Assembly (NCBI GenBank): GCA_963681505.1
Contig: OY811986.1
Span: 1,167,753-1,231,752, forward strand
Length of the DNA: 64,000 nt
Source: Eunapius fragilis
Taxonomy: Eukaryota > Porifera > Demospongiae > Spongillida > Spongillidae
Reading direction: 5' to 3'
The notes under the pieces were generated by a model, which saw nothing but the letters and a program-made list of their open reading frames with translations, searched no databases and was not told where the DNA came from. Positions within the stretch are counted from its first letter, which is position 1. Every line of letters begins with the position of its first letter. Both the position numbers and the translations under genes were made by a program. Of this stretch, positions 35,107 through 46,874 are shown one piece after another.

Positions 35107-37475
35107 ATGGCTACCTTCCTTGCCAACTATAGCGTTTTGGCTGCCGATGAGTACTCAGAATCTTCAACAAGGTGCGGCTGAAAATTATGTCCTCCAAATG
35201 GAAGCTCTGAACCGAGATACTAGTACGTGTAGTAATAGTGCAGTGGCGGCTAATGAAATGTCGATTAATAGCAGTCTAAGTAACCTCTAACTCCTACAAG
35301 AGGAAGTTGGAGATGCTTCGATCAACTGCATGTATCGATGTGCTCAGCAATAGTGAGTTGGAACTGAAAGCCAACTTGTACTATCATATCAGCGACCCTT
35401 TGAAACGCTGGAAGACGGATCGGAGTCCGCCGGTAACTCTGATACTTCAGTTGGCCAAAATGTTTTGCGTTGTAACGCAGGTAAGCTTTGAAACGAATAA
35501 CTGCACTTGCTAATACATTTCATTCTACATTACGACAAGCAAATATAACGTTCATTTGATGTCAATTAGACGTAGCGTCACCAGTGGCGTAGCGAGAGGG
35601 GGGGGGGGGGGGGGGGGGGGGGGGGCGGGGACATACGCAGGGTTGAGGGGGCTCCGAAATAGACGAGAGATAATTAATTATCGCGTCAACGAGAATTCAC
35701 GAACGCATGGGCAGATACAGTGGGCAGTTGTAAACCCGTTCATATAAATATTATATAAGGCTCCTCCCCTTCCCTCTTCTCCGCTAGGAAACCCCCCCCC
35801 CCCCCCCACCCCCCCACCCCCCCACCCGGGCGCCATTAGTGCATTATGTCCCCGGGCGCTCAACACTCACACTACGCCACTGAGCGTCACTAAGGTGTTG
35901 TTGATAGCGTACGAGTTCAAAGTGTAATTATCGCCGAGGAATTATTATTTTTTTGGTCATAAATCATCGAATATTGATTTATTTTTTAAAGTGAATGAAA
36001 CACGCTGGTAGGAGAGAGATGCATTATAGCAATGCAGTAATCATAATTACTAACTTTGCAGGTCATTTTCTTCATGAGTTCCAACGTCCATCAACAATCA
36101 AACATAATTTCAGATACTCGCAACATGTTCTCATGCCTCCTCCTCAAACAGTGTGACCCTGATCCCAAAACTTCCTCGTACAACGTTTATGGTATCAATG
36201 ATGTGCGAAATATACTCATCACTTCATGCAGTCAGGTATGCTGATTCAAGAAAACATTTAAAGTTAAACAATTTCTGTTTTCACAGTTCTCCACCTTTAT
36301 GAATAAAACAGTGTACGGATTTGACTGTGCAAGGACAGAACAAGGAGGCGTGCAGCCAGTAGTAGTTACTCTCACTCAGTACTCAACATTCGATGTTTCG
36401 TCAAAACCGTACCTCATCGATGACACATACAAGACTTGTAAGCCTTAATTGACAAAATATTTATCTATGTCATCCTAATGTTTGCAGTGTCATTTAAAAT
36501 GGATCCATTGCATGGGTGACATTGTTGGGCAGTACAACAATTATTCCGAAGACTCTCTATTTAGAAGGTAAGCATGCACATTCAAAAATGGATCCATATC
36601 CACGTGTTTTACCCAGGCTCGTCAGCATGGATATGACTTTCAAATTAAGCAGGATTCAAGTCATGCAGTCAGCAGTCATACAGTGTTATATGATTACTGT
36701 ACAAGACATCTTTGACAAAGAAATATTAAAACGCCTTCAATTAGTGAAAGGCTTTTTATTTTACTAATGGGCATACACATGTGATTACATTGCATTTTGA
36801 AGTAATTTACTCTACTAGTAAAAGCATTAGGTGCAGCCTGTAATACAATAGTAGCTGGAATGGTGGCTCACCAGGTTTTTAGTAGACTTCAGATGGATGC
36901 AATATATGAATAATAATGACTTTATACAACTGTCCTGAAAATAGAATCAGGACACAGCTTTGAAGAATGAGGTGTGCAGGTTTGTGTTCTCTGGACCCCT
37001 CACTCCAGAAGGCATTGCTTTGAGAGATGTTACGTAAAAAAGTAAGTATGAGTAAGTACGGATACAAAGCAGGATGCATAGCTGTGATATGTTAGCACCA
37101 GTGCATAAGGCAGTACTATTGCTGGTAAATATAGCACCTAAATTGCCAATGAATGCTAATCAGCATTGAGCTATATAAAATGTCCTTATCCCTTCTTAGA
37201 ACCTTCACTGTGGGATCAGAGCACTGCATTCAGTGACAGCCTAAACTTATGCATATAAATCTATGCGTGATGTCATTTAGAATCTAGGTATAAATAGAAG
37301 TATGCTTACTTGCTTTTGAAATACTCTGCCAAATATTGCACACTCATCCACCCAACAAGTTATCATCATAATATTACTATTCTTCCATAACAGGTATGTG
37401 CACCCTGATGTTGTAAAACGAAGACATAAAACCAAGAGGATATGTTTAGTGAATAAGAAACCCAATGTGTATTAG
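35107..37475 (+). pseudogene. Mucolipin pseudogene derived from a gene B-like copy, channel core deleted
   Basis: Matches mucolipin B closely. Exon 1-like 35107-35480 has frame changes and a stop. Exon 2-like 36062-36235 and exon 3-like 36287-36437 are almost identical to 41503-41676 and 41728-41878. Exon 4- and 5-like pieces follow at 36.49-36.70 kb. At about 36699 the sequence jumps from the equivalent of gene B position 42137 straight to the equivalent of 44606, skipping about 2.47 kb that holds the end of exon 5, exons 6-11 and thus S2 to S6 and the pore. Exon 12-like (about 36.95-37.04 kb) and exon 13-like (about 37.39-37.48 kb) remnants follow, both out of frame. The copy cannot make a channel. 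A hAT-type MITE sits in its first intron. Confidence 0.88.
35582..35882. mobile_element. hAT-type MITE with perfect 8-bp target duplication
   Basis: A 301-bp element starting CAGTGGCGTAGCGAG and ending CACTACGCCACTG, flanked on both sides by AGCGTCAC. The interior is poly-G and poly-C rich. It lies in intron 1 of the mucolipin pseudogene and is absent from the corresponding intron of gene B near its donor. Confidence 0.88.
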
Positions 37476-37712
37476 ATATTTGGTGTTAATGTAATGTATA
37501 TGCGTACGTTTTTATTTTGCTTCACAAAATTACATATCATTTCACCTGCTTGTATGTACATGCAGTTGTAAACTGTGAAGTAGTAGTACATTTAGCTATG
37601 CAGTAAATCACAACTATCTCAGCCTTGTGCAGCTGACATACCAAATCATATGTACAGCGAGGTTTTTCTAAAATTCACAGCATACAATCTTTGTGGCATG
37701 AATTATGTACGA

Positions 37713-38022
37713 TTTGGCTAAGGTATGCTTGGCAATACAAAAAATGGTTGGTGATTGTTTATTTAAGCATTGTGTTTTTTTTTTATCACAACCAATTGAA
37801 CTTTTTAAAGCTGAGTTGGAATGATAAAATTGTTCACTTTGGATATTGACATTTTGAATGACATCATTTGGGGACAGTCCCTGAAGATTAAAGTTGACGT
37901 AAACAAGGACTGCAAGTATGTGAGAAATGATCGCTTTTATGGCTTTGCGTATTGGTTATTTACAACTTTAATTCCGTGCATAGATGCTCACATTTGATGC
38001 GGTCATTGTTAGAATCCCCTTG
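37713..38022 (+). pseudogene. Mucolipin gene A-derived fragment
   Basis: Diverged copy of 32.57-32.92 kb, covering the end of the S2 exon, the S3 exon with LSWND-like and DVNKDCK-like remnants, the following intron, and the start of the S4 exon (CATTTGATGCGGTCATTGTTAG is shared). It has several indels and a longer T run and is not coding. Confidence 0.8.
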
Positions 38023-38626
38023 CGTTCTTATCAAGATAACCGCTCCTAAGATATAAATGAGCTCGTTAGCCCGGTCTCCCCGCATGTAGAGGTGGGAGTC
38101 TAAATAGTTGCACATACTCTTTTTTTACTACTGAGCTCGATCAGCTTCCTCCACTGTATTGGAAAGTATACTTTGTATTCATTTTTGTGTATATTATTAA
38201 TTATAGTTTAGCTTACTCTGTTTAACTTTGTCCAATGTACCTGGAGTCCTCCCGGGGTTATGTATAATAATCCTGCAGTTTAGCATCCCTTTAACATTTG
38301 ACAGTGCAACCTCTCGTTGTACATGTCCTTTTGGAACTTGTAATTGCCACACTCTAATCCTTTTTCTCTGGTCCCCAGTCAGAGCATTGAGATACTCAGT
38401 TATAATCACGATCGAACATATATATATCATTAGAGCTTGGCAATTTCGAGTAAGTTCCAAAGGACCTGTACATGTACAATTAGTTTGCACCTCAAATGTG
38501 ATAAAATGGCAGAACGTGAATAATACGTCTAGACGAGGAATTCGCGTGTATTCCATCGCTGATGATCGAGTAATTGGCACGGCGGGCTAACAACTCCCAC
38601 AGCCCAATTAACGTATTGCTAATTCA

Positions 38627-38831
38627 TATAAGCCCCCTCCCCTCCGCCCTATCGGGAAAAAAAGGCTCGTGTTTAAACTTGCGTACCTCAGTAACTGCGA
38701 ACGCTTCTGCGTACGATTTTAACAAAATCGTTATATATATACTGAAACTCTGAAAAAGTGCGCAGAAAAGTTCACAGTTAGGGACTTACACACAAGCCAA
38801 ATTTTTTTCCCCGGTGGGAGGGGCTTATATG
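38627..38831. mobile_element. MITE of about 205 bp upstream of mucolipin B
   Basis: Terminal inverted repeats: the left reads ATATAAGCCCCCTCCC...GGGAAAAAAA, and the right is the near-exact reverse complement (TTTTTTTCCCCGG...GGGGCTTATAT). It ends about 45 bp before the mucolipin B start codon. Confidence 0.75.
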
Positions 38832-38875
38832 GGTATATATAAACTTGCACACGTATATGCTACCTCAGTATTAAC

Positions 38876-40623
38876 ATGGCTACCTTCCTTGCCGACAATG
38901 TTCTGGCTGCCGATAAGGTTCCTCAGAATCTTCAACAAGGTGCGGCTGAAAACTATACCCTCCAAATGGAAGCTTTGAACCGAGATACTAGTGCAGCGGC
39001 GGCTAATATAAATAATAGTGCCACTAAATGCGGTGGGACTGCACTAACCTCAAACACTAACAAGAGGAAGTTAGAAAGGCTTAAATCAACTGCAAGCATC
39101 GATGAGCTCAGCAATAGCGAGTTGGAACTGAAAGCCAACTTGTACTATCATATCAGCAACCCTTTGAAACGCTGGAAGACGGATCGGAGTCCGCCGGTAA
39201 CTCTGATACTTCAGTTGGCCAAAATGTTTTGCGTTGTAACGCAGGTAAGCTATGAAGCGAATAACTGCACTTGCTAGTACACTACACATGCACTACAACG
39301 ATAAATTGACACATGAATGTGCTAATTATTGTTCCGAGTGGGGTCAAAAAGGGTATAATTAGAACAACGCTAAACATACCGTAATAATGGCGTCATTATA
39401 AACCCATTATCTTAGTGCATTGTTTTAGTTTGGAGCCCAGTGGCGGATCCGGGGCCGTGCCCCCCCCCCCCCCCTTCGTCCTTCTAATAGTCGCGCAATA
39501 TAGCGTTTAAATTGCATTTTGAACGTATAGCTACCAAGAGCTTCCGCGCTTCACAGGAAAAAAAATCGTGTTCCGGACCTTGGGTTTTAACCTATCGACC
39601 ATGGGATCTGTTCCATCAAACGTATTCAAAGACTTTGAATACGTTTGATGGAACAGATCCCAAGGTCGATAGGTTAAAACCCAAGGTCCGGAACACGATT
39701 TTTTTTTCCTGTGCTTTGCGCGGGAGGGGGCATAGCCTCGTCCCCAGGCCGTCAATTAAAGTTTAGGAAAAAAGACGTCTTTGTTCCTAAACTTTAATTG
39801 ACGGCCTGGGGACGAGGCTAGAGGGCCCTTGGCTGTCACGCCCATACTCATTAATGAATACCTTTTAATAATTTGTGCCCCCCCCTTCGAAAATTCCTGG
39901 ATCCGCCCTGGGGCCACTGTTTGCACAACCAAATTGAAACACAGCAACATGGAGGTTCTAGGCATGTAGACAGACCCTGTACACATACGTACCTAGTTCA
40001 GATGCAGACAGTTTTTTTTTTTACCCTGCGGAGAGGTGTTTCTATTGTACGAGTGTGCAATTGGTGCAGGAGACTACTATTAGCTATTAGTCTGATTCAA
40101 AGTGTTCGCGTCTGGAAGTTTTCGAGACATCCGACATTACGTGCATTGTGCTATGTATCAAGATACATTTCAAAGTGACTCTGTTATTATCTTACTAGTT
40201 TTTTTAGCACAAAATGTACGTATGGTAGGCTGGAATATGATACAACGCTGTCTTGAGAGAAATGCTTTCCTTAATATGCACGTTATTGCTTTCAAAGTAA
40301 AGAGTCTAAAACTATGCGATTGTTCAAAACTCACAGTTTGACTGTACTTCGTAGGCCTACCCTCCCGCTTCGACCCGACTTAGTGACACGCCCCGCCCCG
40401 CCCCCCGCCCCCCACACACACACCATGCATGTGAATATAATGGTGATAGTTTTACGAATTAAGGCATATCTATCAAGTGAAAATACATACGTTTGTCCAT
40501 TAATTCCTTGCCACACACACACACACACATACACACACGCACACGCACACACACGCACACACACACGCACACACACACGCACACACACACACACACACGC
40601 AACACACACACACGCACACACAC

Positions 40624-40659
<36 letters not shown>

Positions 40660-43600
40660 TCACAGCTGTATGCATGCAAAACAAAAAAAAAACACAATTA
40701 TGTATAATGTTATATAAATCATCCTTAAGAATGTTTTTAGAGCCACTGAGAGCTAGCTGGTTGTGCATGGGGCCAGCTGCATGATTGTGTGCATCTGGTT
40801 GTGGGTCTGGGCTGGTTGTGGTTGTGGAGCCAGAGCTGGTTGTGATGCCAGAGCTGGTTGTGAGGCCTGGTTGTGGAGTCAGGGATGGTTGTGGGGCCAG
40901 AGCTGGTTGTGGGGTTGTGCATTCATGCATGGGGTCAGGGCTGCATGGTTGTGCATGGGCCCAGGATTGGTTCTGAGGGTAGGCCTGGTTGTGCATGGCG
41001 TCCGGGCTAGTATGTGAGACCATGCAAGCATGCATGGACATTAGAACCTTTCATTTTCTAAAATACCGGTGTCTGTTGTGTAAAACAGTCCATGCACAAC
41101 TATAATATAGTACTGTACTGATTAACCGTTTAAGTCGTAAATGACTGATAGTGTTCGAGTGGCTTAAGCTACGATCATGGTACTTGTGGCATCGGATAGA
41201 GTACAAGTTGGCGTCAAATATGCTACCAAGTGTTGTGTTCAAAAAGAGTAGCGCACATTCCAACGCTGTTCGATTGCAATATTTTGTTGCTAAGCACACG
41301 CAGCCATTTCAATATTTCTGGGCATAGGTCCACGTTTTAATGGTATTGAAACAATAGTGCATCATTGAGTTGTTGGTAACGCATGAGTTCAAAGTGTAGA
41401 TATGTATTTTTTTTTTTCTACATGCATGATAAGTGAAGCGGCACGCTTTTAGGAAAATGCATGAATTAAAATAAGGCTGTAATAATATTTATAACTTTGC
41501 AGGTCATTTTCTTCATGAGTTCCAACGTCCATCAACAATCAAACATCATTTCAGACACTCGCAACATGTTTTCATGCCTCTTCCTCAAACAGTGTGACCC
41601 TGATCCCAAAACTTCCTCGTACAACGCTTATGGTATCAATGATGTGCGAAATATACTCATCACTTCATGCAGTCAGGTATGCTGATTCAAGAAAGCATTT
41701 AAAGTTAAACAATTTCTGTTTTCACAGTTCTCCACCTTTATGAATAAAACAGTGTACGGATTTGACTGTGCAAGGACAGAACAAGGAGGTGTGCAGCCAG
41801 TAGTAGTTACTCTCACTCAGTACTCAACATTCGATGTTTCCTCGAAACCGTACCTCATCGATGAAACATACAAAACTTGTAAGCCTTAATTGAAAAAATA
41901 GTTATCTATGTCATCTTAATGTTTTCAGTGTCATTTAAAATGGATCCATTGGGTGACATTGTTGGGCAGTACAACAATTATTCCGAAGACTCTCTATTTA
42001 GAAGGTAAGCATGCACATTCAAAAATGGATCCATATCCACATGTTTTACCAGGCTCGTCAGCATGGATATGACTTTCAAATTAAGCAGGATTCAAGTCAT
42101 GCAATCAGCAGTAATACAGTGTTATATGGTTACTGTAATAGTAAGAGTTAAATACATGCATGGATATATAATGACTGACATAATTTTTACAGATCCACCT
42201 AAAGACCGAGGGCAGTGGAATGGTAGAGTATTCACTGAATGTACAACATAGCTGTGTAGATTGTGATCCACGTTCCACCGTGAAACACAGGAAAACAGGT
42301 AATTATAACTGACCCATCCACTCTGAATATGCTATACAAGAAAATCAAGACACTTGAATTTTCCTTTCTTCTTTTTAATTAATATGCCATTCTTTCAGAT
42401 TCAGTTGCTGCAAAAACTGTGTTGGATGTGATAGTTATAAGCATGTGCCTTGCTTCTTTGGCAAATGCTGTAATTCATACTGCATCCTCAATTTCATTAG
42501 CAAAGGTACCAATGCATCACCATTACACCACTCATATTTGTGACTTGCAGGCCTTGGGAATGTTTTACAGAACAAAGTTGGGCATCAACCTGAGTTGGAA
42601 GGATCAGTTTCCAATCTTCTCTAAAAGCCATATCATAAGTTTTTGCAATGATCTTCTTACAATCACTGGCACCCTAATCAAAATTCTCCTGGACCATGAC
42701 TCGTGTCTGCTTGTATGCTGCTAATCCTTACAGATTTGTTGTTTTCTCCATTCTCTCTCCATTCCTTCACTCTCCATTCCTTCACTCTCCATTCCTTCTC
42801 TGTCCATTCCTTCTCTGTCCATTCCTTCCCTGTCCATTCCTTCTCTGTCCATTCCTTCTCTCTCCATTCCTTCTCTGTCCATTCCTTCTCTCTCCATTCC
42901 TTCTCTCTCCATTCCTTCACTCTCCATTACTTCACTCTCCATTCCTTCTCTGTCCATTCCTTCTCTGTCCATTCCTTCCCTGTCCATTCCTTCTCTGTCC
43001 GTTCCTTCTCTCTCCATTCCTTCTCTGTCCATTCCTTCTCTCTCCATTCCTTCTCCCCATTCCTTCTCTCCATTTCTTCTCTGTCCATTCCTTCTCTCTC
43101 CATTCCTTCTCTGTCCATTCCTTCTCTCTCCATTCCTTCTCTCTCCATTCCTTCTCTGTCCATTCCTTCTCTGTCCATTCCTTCTCTCTCCATTCCTTCT
43201 CTGTCCATTCCTTCTCTCTCCATCCCTTCTCTCTCCATTCCTTCTCCTTCTCTCCATTCCTTCTCTCTGAATTCCTTCTCTCTCCATTCCTTCTCTGTCA
43301 TTCCTTCTCTGTCCATTCCTTCTCTCTCCATTCCTTCTCTGTCCATTCCTTCTCTGTCCATTCCTTCTCTCTCCATTCCTTCTCTCTCCATTCCTTCTCC
43401 TTCTCTCCATTCCTTCTCTCTTCATTCCTTCTCTCTCCATTCCTTCTCTCTCCATTCCTTCTCTGTCCATTCCTTCTCTCTCCATTCCTTCTCTCTCCAT
43501 TCCTTCTCTCTCCATTCCTTCTCTCTCCATTCCTTCTCTCTCCATTCCTTCTCTGTTCATTCCTTCTCTGTCCATTCCTTCTCTGTCCATTCCTTCTCTC

Positions 43601-45828
43601 TCCATTCCTTCTCTGTCCATTCCTTCTCTCTCCATTCCTTCTCTCTCCATTCCTTCTCCTTCTCTCCATTCCTTCTCTCTTCATTCCTTCTCTCTCCATT
43701 CCTTCTCTGTCATTCCTTCTCTGTCCATCCCTTCTCTCTCCATTCCTTCTCTGTCCATTCCTTCTCTGTCCATTCCTTCTCTCTCCATTCCTTCTCTCTC
43801 CATTCCTTCTCTGTCCATTCCTTCTCTGTCCATTCCTTCTCTCTCCATTCCTTCTTTCTCCATTCCTTCTCTCTTCCCTCCTACTACCCTCATCAATTCA
43901 TCTATTGAAGTCCTCCCCTTCCATCATTCCTCACATTCCCTCTTCTTCCATTTCTCTCACCCTTGTCCTTCTCTTCCCCAGCTTTTTCATACCATCACTC
44001 ACTCTCACCGTATCATTCTAGACTTTTGCTCTTTCTCCCCACTTCTTATCAGACTCCATCTGCCAGTACCCAGACCAGTTTGGTGAGAATTCTCCTTGGA
44101 GTGGGTATCCTCCTACAGGCAGCAGTCATACTTCGCTTTGTCAGCTATTACAAGACATTCAATGTAGGAAACAATCAATTCTCCAACTTTTCTTCAGCTA
44201 TGTGATCTCCAGGCTGTCTATAGAGCCCTGAGCATTTCCCTTCCCCGTCTGGCCAAGTACATTCTCTGCGCACTAATCCTGTTCCTGGCTTTCATGATAG
44301 CTGGCTGGCTAGTGTTAAGCCCATTCCACAAAAAGGTATGTCTGGTCATGGCAAATATTTTTCTGTTGTTTTTTTTCCTCTCCTTTTCCTTAGTTCACAA
44401 ACCTTGGTGAGTCGTTCCATGTCCTGTACACAATGATGCATGGTGATGACCTTTACAACACATATGAGGGGATAACAATGTCTGACGACTCAAATGCCTA
44501 CATTTTCAGCCAGTTCTTCTTCACCTTATACCTTATGCTCTTCATCTATGCCATACTGAATCTTACCATAGCTATTATCATGGAGTCCTTTGAAGAATCA
44601 CAGGTACAAGACATCTTTGACAAAGAAATATTAAAACAGCCTTCAATTTTTTGTATTACATTTTACCAATAGCATACATATGTATGCGATTACATCACAT
44701 TTTTGAAGTTTAAAAATTTACTCTGCTAGTAATAACATTAGGCGCAGATTGTATACAACAGTGGCTGGAAATGTTGACCCACCATGTCTGTGAAGCTTTT
44801 AGTAGACTTTAGATAAAAATACTGATAATGACTTTACAACGCATACTGTCCTGAAAACAGAACCAGGACACAGCTTTGAAGAACGAGGTGCGCAGGTTTG
44901 TGTTCTCTGGACCCCTCACCCCAGAAGGCATTGCTTTGAGAGACGTTACTTCAGTTAACAAGTGAGTATAATTATATTATAATATAATTATAGGTATTAA
45001 GCATGATGCTGCATTTAGCCGATTAGCATTTGTGCATAATTGGAATGCACAACTTTTGCCTCTTGCTTTGGTAAATATAGCATCATAAAAGTAAAAATTT
45101 TAATTAGTACAAGTAAATAAAAACATTCTGTAACGAGAGAGTTGGTAATATATAGGAATTGAAGGTAAAGATGGTGTAAAATGAAAGGGTTAGGACATTA
45201 TATTTTATGTGCACATGCTAAAATATAGGTCTGTTCTACTCACCCTTGTTCCCTTTCTTTTGCCTTGCCTTCAATTCCTATATCCCACCAACTTCCACAT
45301 TAGAGAACTTTTTCTTTATTTGTTTCTTCTCTATTATAACAAAACAAAATTCGGATGGTTTTTATTTTATGTATTGTGTCCCATAATAATTTGATTGTTC
45401 CAGATTTCTACCTGCTGTTAATTTTGATAAAGGAGCTGATAAATGAGCAAAGGACTTGAGGAAATGACAATAGTGGGTGTTGTGCCATCACCCTACCTAT
45501 GCAGTAATTCTCCATCACTGTACATTATTGTAAACAGAGTGATGGCACAACTGTCATAGATACCAAGGCCCTTTGTTCCTGCAACTGCTCGTTTATCCAA
45601 GTTGTGAAACGATGCTATAAATCTAAGCATAGCATTATTTAGAATCTTGGTATAAATAGAAGTATGCTTGCTTACTTTTGAAATAATTGCACACCCATCC
45701 ACCCAACAACATTAAGCACATGTGCACAGCTTTCATCATAATATTTACTATTCTTCCATAACAGGTATGTGGACCCTGACGTTGTAAAACGAAGACAGAA
45801 AACTGAAGAGAATATTTCTAGTCAATAA
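38876..45828 (+). CDS. Mucolipin (TRPML) family cation channel, gene B (13 exons, intact)
   Basis: Exons: 38876-39244, 41503-41676, 41728-41878, 41929-42004, 42053-42140, 42193-42298, 42399-42505, 42551-42712, 44053-44163, 44213-44335, 44394-44603, 44867-44961, 45765-45828. All phases agree and the CDS is 1836 nt (611 residues; human mucolipins are about 550-580). S1 is split by the exon 1/2 border (TLILQLAKMFCVVTQ then VIFFMSS). Exons 2-6 form the luminal mucolipin domain with paired Cys (CVDC). S2 is in exon 7 (VIVISMCLASLANAVI), S3 in exon 8, S4 in exon 9 (VRILLGVGILLQAAVILRF), S5 in exon 10, pore and S6 in exon 11. The filter reads HGDD (residues 505-508) instead of the usual NGDD. Expected role: endolysosomal Ca2+/metal release (family knowledge). 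Pore exons have the same lengths as in gene A (123 and 210 nt). Intron 8 is filled by a 15-bp satellite. Confidence 0.9.
39552..39712. repeat. 161-bp near-perfect palindrome
   Basis: The two arms (80 and 81 bp) differ by one base in an A run and one substitution (CCATGG against CCTTGG). The centre TCAAAGACTTTGA leaves almost no loop. Both strands therefore show nearly the same translated frame, which is not a gene. Confidence 0.93.
39733..39820. repeat. 88-bp near-perfect palindrome
   Basis: Arms start TAGCCTCGTCCCCAGGCCGT and are complementary over about 37 bp. The centre AAAGACGTCTTT is itself palindromic. It is 20 bp from the larger palindrome. Confidence 0.92.
40503..40657. repeat. (CA)n/(CGCA)n microsatellite, mucolipin B intron 1
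   Basis: Alternating CA with interspersed CG; no gene on either strand. Confidence 0.93.
40790..40995. repeat. GGTTGTGG-type degenerate repeat, mucolipin B intron 1
   Basis: Imperfect copies of GCTGGTTGTGGGGCCAGA and related words, about ten in number. Confidence 0.7.
42745..43880. repeat. 15-bp satellite filling mucolipin B intron 8
   Basis: About 75 copies of CCATTCCTTCTCTSTCT-like 15-bp units with CTG/CTC alternation. 15 is a multiple of three, so frames of 441 and 401 codons on the plus strand and 309 on the minus strand open through it. These are artefacts. It separates the S3 and S4 exons. Confidence 0.93.
45105..45330. mobile_element. MITE, family 1, copy 2
   Basis: Inverted ends resembling 20490-20762 (AATAAAAACATTCT, GTTGG..ATATAGGAATTGAAGG, and the reverse complement at the right). 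It lies in the last intron of mucolipin B. Confidence 0.7.
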
Positions 45829-46874
45829 GAAACCCTATGTGTATTAGATATTTGGTGATAATGTAGATTGAATGCATACTTTGTTTGTTAAAAGCACATG
45901 ACTCAACTTAAGCTTCCACAAGCCTACATTTCACTTCCCTGTTGGTACAGGCTGTGACTAAATCCTCAAGCAGATGGGTGCTCAGTCCCCACATGCTGTA
46001 AATTTATATATATAGGCAATTGTGGGGCATGGAAGGGGGGGGGTGGGGGGGGGGGGTCCATGAGGGCTTTACCAATTTCCATTTCAGTTAGGGATCCCAT
46101 TAGGATACCAAAAGCTTTGCTTGTTCATCTTTTTGAATTTCCATACATCACTGATAATCACTAACACAACCTTATATTTTTAAATACATGAACACTGACA
46201 GAAAAGACACACACTGTACATATCATGAGGTGCTATCCCACTCTTGCAAAGGTGAGTTCAATGACCTTTCCCAATCAAGGAGGGGGGTGAAATATGACAA
46301 CCATGAATACCTTAAGATACATATCATGGCAGAGCAAAGAAAGAGATGCACCTAAGAGTTTTTTTTTGCTATAAGGATTTTTTTCTGATAGGGTGTTGAC
46401 CTTGGTTTGGCACAGTATTAAGTAGGAAGCTCATAATGGTTTGAATCTAAAAATGATGAAACTTCGCATTTATTTTCTCTCACCACTATGTGTGACAATA
46501 GCAACCTCAATAAAAATAAATGAGATAATGATATCACAGGCTATCCATGAAATACGTTCAATATTTGTAATCAAAACCAGTACAGTCCTTACAGAGGAGC
46601 ATGTAACAAACTTGGCAATCCTGGTCATCAATTTACTGAGCTCCCTTTAACTGATTCTGTCATACATTATGTTATAATGAAAGATGGCTTCAAAACACCA
46701 CACCATCTAGGGCAGCACAACACTAACAGTTACAATTTACCTGATCTGTGCCTAGAACTGATGGTTTTATACAATCAAAAAATCATTGCCGGCAAAAACA
46801 AATCACATACAAATGTCATGCAAAAAACAATTCCACATAAAAAAGGACAATGAATGAACAAAATAAATAAAATT
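45829..46874. other. Region between convergent mucolipin B and Rab24 B
   Basis: No gene supported. It contains a G-rich run near 46.04-46.06 kb and should hold the 3' UTRs of both convergent genes. Confidence 0.55.

Larger units (their letters stand above)
39439..39920. mobile_element. hAT-like MITE carrying two long hairpins, in mucolipin B intron 1
   Basis: Left end CAGTGGCGGATCCGGGG; right end reverse-complements to CAGTGG, an extra CCCCAGG, then GCGGATCCAGG. C-rich blocks lie just inside both ends. No clean 8-bp target duplication is seen. The interior consists almost entirely of the palindromes at 39552-39712 and 39733-39820. Confidence 0.6.

Noticed and set aside
38197-38590. Open frames of 127 (minus) and 120 (plus) codons over the same interval
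   Set aside because: Neither has a recognisable domain or splice support; overlap on both strands suggests chance.
39512-39766. Frames of 84 and 74 codons with nearly the same protein on both strands
   Set aside because: They are mirror images caused by the 161-bp palindrome.
40331-41041. 236-codon minus-strand frame
   Set aside because: It combines a CA microsatellite with a GGTTGTGG-type repeat in mucolipin B intron 1; composition is low complexity.
42696-44021. 441- and 401-codon plus-strand and 309-codon minus-strand frames
   Set aside because: Produced by the 15-bp satellite in mucolipin B intron 8; low complexity on both strands and in several frames at once.
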